DNA of 39,863 nucleotides from a virus, in IMG/VR virus record IMGVR_UViG_3300044825_000274, positions 1 through 39,863 of that record; one strand, 5' to 3'. The notes under the pieces were generated by a model, which did not search any database, was not told where the DNA came from, and saw nothing but the letters and a program-made list of their open reading frames with translations. Both the position numbers and the translations under genes were made by a program. Shown here one piece after another: positions 29,691 to 37,838 of the stretch. The first letter of the stretch is position 1, and each line of letters starts with the position of its first letter.

Positions 29691-30061
29691 TGCCAGTAGT
29701 TACGCAAATTCAAGTCCGTAGAGGAACTGCGGCGCAATGGACCTCTGCTAATCCAACTCTTGCTTCTGGTGAGTGGGGTTATGAAACCGATACGAACAAA
29801 GCAAAAATTGGTAATGGATCAACAGCGTGGAACTCTTTGGCCTATATCATCACAGGAGCAACTGGTGATGTAACGCTCAATGGCGTTCAAACTCTTACAA
29901 ATAAGACAATCAGTGGCTCAAGCAATACCTTGAGCAACATTGGCAATTCAAGCCTTGTGAATTCTTCAATCACAGTCAATGGTACTCCGGTATCACTTGG
30001 TGGAAGCGTGACGATTGAAGCAAGTAGTTTCGTTCCGTCACTCATGTTAGGTGGTATGTAG
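29690..30061 (+). CDS. Fibre protein with tropism-determinant-like N-terminus
   Basis: A 123-residue protein whose start, QIQVRRGTAAQWTSANPTLA, then GEWGYETDTNKAKIGNGSTAW, matches a widespread phage fibre N-terminal motif. The C-terminal part is a repeat-like beta stretch (LTNKTISGSSNTLSNIGNSS) that would extend a trimeric shaft. It lies between two other fibre-like genes. Confidence 0.7.
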   Translation: MPVVTQIQVRRGTAAQWTSANPTLASGEWGYETDTNKAKIGNGSTAWNSLAYIITGATGDVTLNGVQTLTNKTISGSSNTLSNIGNSSLVNSSITVNGTPVSLGGSVTIEASSFVPSLMLGGM

Positions 30062-30064
30062 TCC

Positions 30065-31561
30065 ATGGCCCGTAAATTTTTAGTCAGCATTGATCTCAAC
30101 AAAAATGAGTTGCAAAATGCAGTCATCCAGAACTTAGGCACCGCACCGGGTACACCTGTTGCTGGTCAGATCTACTACAACACTGGTGACAATGAACTTT
30201 ATTACTATGACGGATCTGCATGGGTATCAGTCCTCAATGAGTCAGAGGTTCTTTACGGTGACTTTGCTTCTCGCCCTGCGGCGGGAACTGCGGGAAGGCT
30301 CTATTTCGCTACTGATCAAAACCTTATGTATTTTGATAGCGGTGTTGCATGGGCGCAGGTATCTGCTTTCGGCAATGTCACTGCTCAAACAACATACGGC
30401 GCATCTAGCGGCAATGGTTCAAGCCTTTCTTACTCACGCGCAGACCACACACACGGTACGGTTTCTCTCACCAACACTGCCCCAACTGGCCTAACTGTTG
30501 GCGGTTCATCTGTTGTGGGAACTGGCACAGCGCCAGCCCGTGAGGACCATGTTCACTCACTTCCTGCCTATGGATCTGTTACCGCACAAACCACATTTGG
30601 AGCGGCGAGCGCAAACGGAAGCGCAAATGAATTTGCTCGCACAGACCATACCCACGGAACACCAACGCATGACAATGCGGCGCACTCAACAATCAATCTT
30701 TCTGCGCTTGCTGTGCCTCTTGCAGACATCAGCCTTAACAACCAAAAGATCACAAACCTTGCAACCCCAACCAACGCTTCTGATGCCGCAACCAAGGGCT
30801 ATGTAGATGGCGTTGCAGAGGGTCTGCACATTCATGCTTCAGTAGTTGCCGCAACCACGGCTAATCTCACTGCAACTTATGACAATGGAACAAGCGGCGT
30901 AGGTGCAACCCTTACAAATTCAGGAACTCAGGTAGCCCTTGTTATTGATGGCGTAACCCTGTCGGTATCTGATCGCGTTTTGGTTAAGAACCAGACCGCT
31001 CAGGCTCAAAACGGTATCTATACCGTCACTGACACAGGATCCGGCTCAACAAACTGGGTACTCACCCGCGCCGCAGACTTCAACAGTTCTGCCGAAATCC
31101 AAGGCGGAGATTTCGTATTCGTCACCGGCGGAACTACTTATGACAATACCGGATGGGTACAAACCACAACTGGCGTAACCGTAGGAACCAGCCCGATTGT
31201 CTGGCAACAGTTCTCAGGTGCCGGTACTTACACCGCATCTAATGGTGTTCAACTTGTTGGATCTGATTTCTCTGGCGTAGTCGTAGCCAATGGCGGCCTT
31301 ACCGTAGGCGCTTCAGGATTCGCACTAGACACAGCGATTGCAGTACGCAAATATGCGGCGAGCGTTGGCGATGGCGTAGCAACCTCCTACACAGTTACTC
31401 ACAATCTTGGAACCCGTGATGTAATTGTTTCGGTCTATGACAATTCCAGCCCATACGCAGAAGTTGTATGCGATGTTCAGCACACAACTACAACTGCTGT
31501 TACAGTTCTGTTCTCAGTTGCTCCAACAAGCAACCAATACAGAGTTGTAGTCCACGCCTAA
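30065..31561 (+). CDS. Long tail fibre-like protein with HxH repeats
   Basis: A 498-residue fibre. Two N-terminal copies of the YDGSAWV-type beta element (about 35-100) precede a shaft with three related units: YSRADHTHGT, PAREDHVHSLP and FARTDHTHGT. The HxH motifs could bind metal along a trimer axis, as in other fibre shafts. Then comes NNQKITNLATPTNASDAATKGYVD, a widely used fibre motif, a long beta domain, and a C-terminal domain with VTHNLGTRDVIVSV. Position between terminase and portal rather than in the tail module is odd; it might be a head or neck fibre. Confidence 0.75.
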   Translation: MARKFLVSIDLNKNELQNAVIQNLGTAPGTPVAGQIYYNTGDNELYYYDGSAWVSVLNESEVLYGDFASRPAAGTAGRLYFATDQNLMYFDSGVAWAQVSAFGNVTAQTTYGASSGNGSSLSYSRADHTHGTVSLTNTAPTGLTVGGSSVVGTGTAPAREDHVHSLPAYGSVTAQTTFGAASANGSANEFARTDHTHGTPTHDNAAHSTINLSALAVPLADISLNNQKITNLATPTNASDAATKGYVDGVAEGLHIHASVVAATTANLTATYDNGTSGVGATLTNSGTQVALVIDGVTLSVSDRVLVKNQTAQAQNGIYTVTDTGSGSTNWVLTRAADFNSSAEIQGGDFVFVTGGTTYDNTGWVQTTTGVTVGTSPIVWQQFSGAGTYTASNGVQLVGSDFSGVVVANGGLTVGASGFALDTAIAVRKYAASVGDGVATSYTVTHNLGTRDVIVSVYDNSSPYAEVVCDVQHTTTTAVTVLFSVAPTSNQYRVVVHA

Positions 31562-31599
31562 TAACCGCCCGCACTACAAGGGGCTAAAGGGAGATACAC

Positions 31600-33474
31600 A
31601 TGGGTCTGCGTGACCGTATCGCAAGAGCAATAGCAACAGGCGATGTAGAAAAAGCACCGCGCCTGCCTGCTGGATCTGTCACACAGACAGAAGCAGAGAT
31701 GCGCTCACAAGCCGATGCACTCAATATGCGTCAGACCTACGGCAACTCCGTAGCCTTACCACGCGCACCTTTCAGCGCACAGGTTCCTTTTGGTCCGGGA
31801 TTGCCGATTACTCCGGGTGCAATCAACCCGTTGCAGGACAATGGCAGACCACAACCACGCCGCTATGAATATCAAGTAGCGCAAAACATCAATGTAACTG
31901 AAACACGCCTTGTACCCTTCAAGACCTTACGCGCCGCCGCTGATCAGATTGACATTCTGCGCCGGTGCATTGAAGTAACCAAGAGCAAGATGATTGGCCT
32001 TGAGTGGGATATTGTTTTAGGGCAAGACGCATCAGAAAAGATCAGTGCTGAGTCCGGTGGAGATCATGTGCGGGCTATGGCTCGCGCCCGTGAGCAATAC
32101 ACAGACGAAATCAACCGCCTCCGTGAATTCTGGGAAACCCCAGATAAGCAGAACGGTTTAACTTGGAGCGATTGGCTCAACATTGCTCTTGAGGACATCC
32201 TTGTAATTGATGCTTGGGCGGTTTATCCGCTTCCAACTGTCGGTGGGGATCTCTACGCAATGCAGATTCTTGATGGATCCACAATTAAGCCGCTTATTGA
32301 TGATCGCGGTATGCGCCCAATGCCCCCAAATGCGGCGTTCCAACAGATTCTTTACGGTTTTCCACGCTCAGAGTTTTCTGCAACTGACGAAGATCCAAAG
32401 GCAGATGGAGAGTTCACCAGTGATCAACTTGCTTACATGGTTAGGAATCGCCGCACCATTAGCGTTTATGGCTTTAGTCCTACTGAGCGAGCGCTACCTC
32501 TTGCCGACATCTATCTACGCCGCCAGCAATGGCTCAGAGCCGAATACACAGACGGCGTGTTGCCAGAACTCATGTTCACAACCGATGAAGATTGGGGAAA
32601 CAACCCAGATCTGTTGCGAGCCTACGAAAACATCCTCAATGACGATCTTGCAGGACAAACAGAACAACGCAAGCGCGCAAGACTGTTGCCAAAGGGCCTC
32701 AGCCCAGTAGTCAATGAGGGTTATGGCGAGAAGTTCAAAGACACTCTTGATGATTATTTGATTACCTCCATTTGCGGTCACTACGGAGTGCAACCAAGTG
32801 AAATTGGCTTTGCTCCAAAGGGCGGATTGGGCGGAAAAGGCTTTGAAGAAGAACGCGCAATAACCGCGGAAGCAATCGGAGTTGGCCCATTGGCTAACTG
32901 GATTGGCAAGATGGTTACAAACCTTTCTTACACCTATTTAGGTATGCCACGGGAACTTGAATTCAAACTTATGACTAGCAAGCGCATGGATAATGAATCC
33001 TCAGCGCGGAAGGCTGATATTGAAGTAAAGAGCGCGGGTAAAACCATCAATGAGCGTAGATCTGAAATGGGTCTGCCGCTTCTTGATACCCCACAAGCAG
33101 ATATGCCAATGCTTGTTGCAGGATCAGACATCTTTTTGTTCTCCCCAGAAGGCATCATTAACGCTAAGGAAGTTATCTCAGCCCCAACCCTTGAGGGTCC
33201 TGATGCAACTCCATCAGCACCCGTAACTCCTGACACTCAGAACGCACAGCCTGAAGAAATCAACCCAGAGGAAGCATCTGAGGTTGAAGAAGAAGTAGAT
33301 GAAGAAACCCGCACAGAGGTCAAAGCCTTTATGAAGTGGGTATCTAAGGGCAGACGCGCTCGCCCGTTTGAATTCAAAACATTAGATCCGATTGTGGGTG
33401 AAGCGCTCAACCGTTGCGCATTTGACGGGGATATAGACACCGCAAGAGCGCTCGCAAAAGCGTATCTCACATGA
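31600..33474 (+). CDS. Portal protein
   Basis: A 624-residue portal subunit. The recognisable part starts near residue 90: NINVTETRLVPFKTLRAAAD, then QIDILRRCIEVTKSKMIGLEW, followed by SDWLNIALEDILVIDAWAVY and the clip/stem region near GGLGGKGFEEERAI. The extended C-terminal tail (about 515-624) is acidic and ends ALAKAYLT. It forms the DNA channel at the capsid vertex and docks terminase and the connector. The ribosome site AAGGGAG lies just upstream; ATGA overlap with the MuF-type gene. Confidence 0.88.
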   Translation: MGLRDRIARAIATGDVEKAPRLPAGSVTQTEAEMRSQADALNMRQTYGNSVALPRAPFSAQVPFGPGLPITPGAINPLQDNGRPQPRRYEYQVAQNINVTETRLVPFKTLRAAADQIDILRRCIEVTKSKMIGLEWDIVLGQDASEKISAESGGDHVRAMARAREQYTDEINRLREFWETPDKQNGLTWSDWLNIALEDILVIDAWAVYPLPTVGGDLYAMQILDGSTIKPLIDDRGMRPMPPNAAFQQILYGFPRSEFSATDEDPKADGEFTSDQLAYMVRNRRTISVYGFSPTERALPLADIYLRRQQWLRAEYTDGVLPELMFTTDEDWGNNPDLLRAYENILNDDLAGQTEQRKRARLLPKGLSPVVNEGYGEKFKDTLDDYLITSICGHYGVQPSEIGFAPKGGLGGKGFEEERAITAEAIGVGPLANWIGKMVTNLSYTYLGMPRELEFKLMTSKRMDNESSARKADIEVKSAGKTINERRSEMGLPLLDTPQADMPMLVAGSDIFLFSPEGIINAKEVISAPTLEGPDATPSAPVTPDTQNAQPEEINPEEASEVEEEVDEETRTEVKAFMKWVSKGRRARPFEFKTLDPIVGEALNRCAFDGDIDTARALAKAYLT

Positions 33475-35483
33475 CTTGGGAGCGCGCATTGGAAGCGGAT
33501 GCGCGTTTAGCGGCAAAAAACGCGGTACTTATTAGAGCCGCTTTACGCCAATCCTTTGATCCTGAACGCGCCTTTATTGGGTATCAAAGCACTACGCCAG
33601 ATAACTCTTTGACTCTTGCACAACAAAGAGTCCGGGCAAGATCTTGGGCAATTATGAATATCCGCCCCAATTTGGAGCCTTTGCGTCAGGTTTTATACAA
33701 ACTTTGGTCTGAGGGTTATGCCTTGGGAGATCTTGCGGCGCGAATGGCTATTTCTGAAGCCGAACGCGCACAAAAAGCGGATACATCAACCACTGTGGAC
33801 TGGAATAAATGGAAACCCGGTGATGCGGCATCTGCCATTTTATTAAAACCACCTAAAGCATTTCAACGGTTGTTAGAGGGTGCGGGGATTACCCTCAAAG
33901 GCTTCTCTGATACAACTTTGACTGATATTGGTAACGCTATTGGTGAAGCGATTGAATTAGGTTTAGATGCAAAAGTTTCTGCCAAAAACATTCTCAATCA
34001 TGTTGCTAATCCGGCTCGCGCTTTAAGTATTGCAATCACTGAACAAAACCGCGCTATATCTACGGCTACGGCTAACAGATACTTAGACGCAGGACTATCA
34101 CAAATGGAATGGTTAGTGTTCCAACCTTGCAAAATTTGTGCTGAAAATGAAGGCAAAAAAGTTTCTATTGGTGCGCCTTTTCCATCAGGACACACACAAC
34201 CACCAGCCCACCCTCATTGCCGATGTGCTTTGGCCCCGGTCATTCCGGGAATGGATGACCCAAGCAACACAGCCGGATTGGTGACGCAACCTCTTACTGA
34301 TCCTGAAGGAAATGTTACGCAAGAGCCTCCCGGAAACTATCGTGGTTTCCACCGCGCCCCCACACGCGCCGATGAATTTGGAGCGCCTGCAACCAATGTG
34401 GAAGAAATGATGCCTGATTTTTATGCAAGGCCAAATATCTATACAACTGGTATGCCACAGGCAGATAAAGAATCTTTGGATGTATTACGGAGAATTAAAG
34501 ATAAGCCGGAAGAATTAGTTACTATTTATCGCGCTGTACCCACAGGGGTAAATCAAATCAATCCCGGCGATTGGGTAACACTTTCACCTTCATACGCGGA
34601 AACTCACCTAGCAGGCAATGTGCAAGGGGGTGGGCGTGTAATCAGTATGCAAATTCGGGCAAAAGATTTGTGGTTTGACGGTGACAGCATCAATGAGTTT
34701 GGTTATGACCCAGTAGATAGATCAATGTCCGTTGGTATGATCAGTATAGATCCAAAAATTATGCCTAAAAATCCCGGCCTTGATCTGTGGAACAGAAATG
34801 AATTGATGGAAGTTGCCGCAATTAAAGATCCACACTGGGAACCAAGAAAAATCTGGGATGGAGCCTCTCAGCAATACATAGAAGTTGTGCGCCCTCCCGG
34901 AGATCCAAGGTTGAAAAAATTACTTGAATTACAAGGCTTCAGCGCTACGCCAAAAATAGTAGATGCGCCAACCATGGATGAATTGGGCAAAAAGGGCGAA
35001 AAGATGTATCGTGGTTTAGCGCCAACAGAAAAATTAACCGTTAAAGACATGATTGAACAGTTCAAAAACGGAGATTTGTATGTAGGCACTGGGGTTATAG
35101 GTAATGGCGTATATGCAAGTAATCAATTTGATTATGTTCTGAAATACGCAGAAAACAAGGCGGATAATGTTATGAACATGGTTTTCTTGCCTGATGCCAA
35201 ATTTGTAGATGCCAAAGTAGCCAAAGATGAAGCAAAAGAAATGATGAACGCCTTTTTCCATAAAGCATTTGACCGCAAGGAAGAACTTGCAAAATCTAAA
35301 TATGCCGCTTTTGTGGAATCTTTTGGCAATCTCACTCAACAAGAAGCCAAAGATTTAGGTTGGTTCTTCCGTGATGCCGGATCATGGGCGGCGGCAAATG
35401 GTTATGACGCTATTCAATACGCGGAAGATGGCGAAAAGGTATTTGTAATCTTAAATAGAGGGGCGGTAGCAATACAAAAATGA
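33471..35483 (+). CDS. MuF head-morphogenesis protein fused to two ADP-ribosyltransferase-like regions
   Basis: A 670-residue multidomain protein. Residues 1-260 are MuF-like: helical N-terminus, AITEQNRAISTATANRY, and the zinc-type signature CKICAENEGK ... HPHCRCALAP. Region two (about 345-430) reads IYRAVP with R354, GDWVTLSPSYAETH with S372 and S374, and DSINEFGYDP with E409, a possible Arg-Ser-Glu arrangement. Region three (about 505-670) has MYRGL with R514, GNGVYASN at 544-551, a helical stretch and NGYDAIQYAE ... ILNRGAVAI. MuF fusions with toxins or effectors are known (including ART domains); here two ART-like regions appear in tandem. Such a protein would be packaged in the head and could be ejected with DNA. 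Activity is inferred. Confidence 0.7.
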   Translation: MTWERALEADARLAAKNAVLIRAALRQSFDPERAFIGYQSTTPDNSLTLAQQRVRARSWAIMNIRPNLEPLRQVLYKLWSEGYALGDLAARMAISEAERAQKADTSTTVDWNKWKPGDAASAILLKPPKAFQRLLEGAGITLKGFSDTTLTDIGNAIGEAIELGLDAKVSAKNILNHVANPARALSIAITEQNRAISTATANRYLDAGLSQMEWLVFQPCKICAENEGKKVSIGAPFPSGHTQPPAHPHCRCALAPVIPGMDDPSNTAGLVTQPLTDPEGNVTQEPPGNYRGFHRAPTRADEFGAPATNVEEMMPDFYARPNIYTTGMPQADKESLDVLRRIKDKPEELVTIYRAVPTGVNQINPGDWVTLSPSYAETHLAGNVQGGGRVISMQIRAKDLWFDGDSINEFGYDPVDRSMSVGMISIDPKIMPKNPGLDLWNRNELMEVAAIKDPHWEPRKIWDGASQQYIEVVRPPGDPRLKKLLELQGFSATPKIVDAPTMDELGKKGEKMYRGLAPTEKLTVKDMIEQFKNGDLYVGTGVIGNGVYASNQFDYVLKYAENKADNVMNMVFLPDAKFVDAKVAKDEAKEMMNAFFHKAFDRKEELAKSKYAAFVESFGNLTQQEAKDLGWFFRDAGSWAAANGYDAIQYAEDGEKVFVILNRGAVAIQK

Positions 35484-35731
35484 TTAGAGATCATGTAATT
35501 AGTGTCAAATGGGCCACGGCTGTAAATGACTTTAACATTCAAAGCCCTGAAGATATGGATACCTTACAAGAGTTCAGGTCTTGGTATCTAAAAGCCAAAA
35601 GCATCAAAGAGGTACCTCAACCTTTCAGATCATGGGTCTTGAACGGGTTGCCAGCCCGATACAGCCGACAAGAACAAATCCAAAAAGGTACAGTTACACC
35701 TAAGTTTTCCATTGAGGAAATAGAGGACTAA
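35480..35731 (+). CDS. Small protein following the MuF-ART fusion (possible partner)
   Basis: An 83-residue protein: MIRDHVISVKWATAVNDFNI, then helices with MDTLQEFRSWYLKAKSIKE and SWVLNGLPARYSRQEQI. ATGA overlap with the MuF-ART gene gives close translational coupling. The stop directly abuts the next ATG. Coupled small genes after toxin-bearing proteins are often immunity or chaperone factors, and this one could protect the producing cell; that is inference from position alone. Confidence 0.55.
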   Translation: MIRDHVISVKWATAVNDFNIQSPEDMDTLQEFRSWYLKAKSIKEVPQPFRSWVLNGLPARYSRQEQIQKGTVTPKFSIEEIED

Positions 35732-37810
35732 ATGGCTGATGGATTTGTGCCACCCCAAGCGGTTCGCAATAACGCCAAACGCGGTTTGGAATTACGCGAA
35801 AAGCATGGCAGAGGTGGTACGGCAGTTGGAGTGGCTCGCGCCCGCGATCTTTCTAACGGCAAATCCATTTCACTATCCACAATCAAGCGGATGGTTTCCT
35901 ACTTTGCTCGCCATGAAGTAGATAAAAAAGGCGAAGGTTGGGGCGTAGATTCAGCAGGTTACATTGCATGGCTTCTCTGGGGCGGAGATGCTGGCAAATC
36001 TTGGGCTAATAGAATTGCAAAAGAAAATGACAAAAAGGATAAAGCAACCATGACCAATATGACCACAGCCTTCTTTGACATCATCAAAGCGGATAAAAAT
36101 GCAGATGGAACCATGCTGGTGTACGGCAAGGCCACAGATGATTCATTAGACATTGATCAGCAAATCTGTGATCCGGTGTGGCTAGATAACGCCATGCCTG
36201 AATGGTTCAAGAGTGGTGGCAACATCCGTGAACAACACAGCAACATTGCCGCTGGTGTTGCTAAAGAGTATGAGAAGAAGGCGGATGGACATTACATCCA
36301 CGCCCTAGTTGTAGATCCTGTAAGCGTTAAGAAAGTTGATACAGGGGTACTCAAGGGCTTCAGCATTGGGATTAAGAATCCACGCGTTGTAAGGGATCAG
36401 AAGGCCGCTAACGGGCGCATCATTGATGGCAAGATTGTAGAAGTCAGCCTTGTGGACCGCCCTGCTAATCCCAACTGCCAGTTGGTCCTTGCTAAGTCCG
36501 TAGAGGGCGAAACCGGATGGTGGAAGGTTGAAGAATTAGTAGAGAAGGCCGATAAGAAGCCAGATTACGAAAACATCAACGCAGGTGGCGGGGGCGCTGT
36601 ACCGGCTGACAAAGAGTTATACAACCGGGTAAAGCGAGAGGCCAAAGAGAAGTTTGATGTGTACCCATCCGCTGTGGCTAATGCTTGGGTGGTCCGGGAG
36701 TATAAGAAGCGCGGCGGAACTTACAAAAAGAAATCCGAAAAAAGTGCTAATAGTTTAGAATTATCAGAAATGACCGAAAGGGAAGCCATGACCATGCTCG
36801 CCAAAGATGTTATTGAACTATCCAAGGCGTACGCTGGCGGCGATCTCCTCAAGTTTGATAAGAAAACCTACGATTCTGCGCGTCAGGCGTTGGCACAACT
36901 TATCGCTATTGAAGCAGAAGAAATGGGTGAAGGTCATAATGAAGAAGCCTCACTCTCTCACCTACTAGCCGCAGTTCATCACCTCTTTGCTTGGTACGCA
37001 GGTGAAGAAGCAGAAGGAGAAGTTATGCAAGAAAATCTCATTGAAGAAAAAGCCGCCCATGAAAAGGAAATGAAGCCTAAGAAGGGTGAGAAGCGCGTTG
37101 ATTACATGAAGCGTTGCAAAGAAGCAGGAATGAAAGATGATGTGGTAAAGACAATGTGTGATAAATACTTTGCCGCAGATGCAGATGAAGATAAGCCTGT
37201 TGAAGCAGAAAAGTCTGCTGAAATTTCAAAGTGTTTAGAGTGCGGATGCAATCAAGTTGGTTCTGATCATGGTCTAACTCAGACTAATGACTATGCCAAT
37301 GTTGCAAAACCATCCCATGTAACAACGGCGGAAATGTATTCGCCAGATCAAACTCCTAAATCTGCTGAAGCAGATGCCCCAGAGGAGAAGGCTGATGAAG
37401 CCGCTCCTGCTGATGTAGAGGCACCTGCTGAGGAAGATGTTAAGGAAGAAGTAAAAGAAGATTCTGCTGATGAGCCTAAGTCAGCAGATTTAGAAGCCCT
37501 CGTAGAGCAAGCAATCAAGAGCGCAACTGAGTCCATCAAATCGGAAATTGCAGAACTACTAGCCGCAAAAGAGGCGGCAGTGTCAAAGGCAACCCGTTTG
37601 GAAACTGAGTTGGCTGAGGCTAAATCTCTCGCAGTGGCAGGTGGCCCAAAGCGCACAGCGCGCCCAGTTAGTGAAACCAGCAATGATCTCCTAACAAAAG
37701 CCGCCGCATACAACGCGAAAGCACAGGCAACAACCGACCCAACACTTGCAAAGGGCTACTCAGCATTAGCAAAGGAATTCCTTGCTAAAGCACAGTCCGA
37801 CAGCAAGTAA
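35732..37810 (+). CDS. Multidomain prohead protease/scaffold polyprotein
   Basis: A 692-residue protein. Residues 1-95 form a phage domain of unknown role (VPPQAVRNNAKRGLELREKH, LLWGGDAGKSWANRI). A serine protease of the HK97/U35 prohead class follows at about 110-265: catalytic His H169 (GNIREQHSNIAAG), Ser S211 (LKGFSIGIKNP), and VEVSLVDRPANPNCQL. Residues 283-337 resemble DUF5872 (KEKFDVYPSAVANAWVVREY). A helical region, a Cys-containing knot (KCLECGC, about 498-504), an acidic linker (about 536-585) and a coiled coil that would serve as scaffold follow. It cuts itself and the capsid delta segment during maturation. The fusion of four or five modules is unusual. Confidence 0.8.
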   Translation: MADGFVPPQAVRNNAKRGLELREKHGRGGTAVGVARARDLSNGKSISLSTIKRMVSYFARHEVDKKGEGWGVDSAGYIAWLLWGGDAGKSWANRIAKENDKKDKATMTNMTTAFFDIIKADKNADGTMLVYGKATDDSLDIDQQICDPVWLDNAMPEWFKSGGNIREQHSNIAAGVAKEYEKKADGHYIHALVVDPVSVKKVDTGVLKGFSIGIKNPRVVRDQKAANGRIIDGKIVEVSLVDRPANPNCQLVLAKSVEGETGWWKVEELVEKADKKPDYENINAGGGGAVPADKELYNRVKREAKEKFDVYPSAVANAWVVREYKKRGGTYKKKSEKSANSLELSEMTEREAMTMLAKDVIELSKAYAGGDLLKFDKKTYDSARQALAQLIAIEAEEMGEGHNEEASLSHLLAAVHHLFAWYAGEEAEGEVMQENLIEEKAAHEKEMKPKKGEKRVDYMKRCKEAGMKDDVVKTMCDKYFAADADEDKPVEAEKSAEISKCLECGCNQVGSDHGLTQTNDYANVAKPSHVTTAEMYSPDQTPKSAEADAPEEKADEAAPADVEAPAEEDVKEEVKEDSADEPKSADLEALVEQAIKSATESIKSEIAELLAAKEAAVSKATRLETELAEAKSLAVAGGPKRTARPVSETSNDLLTKAAAYNAKAQATTDPTLAKGYSALAKEFLAKAQSDSK

Positions 37811-37838
37811 AAACCAAACAACGAAAGGAAATCCGAAA

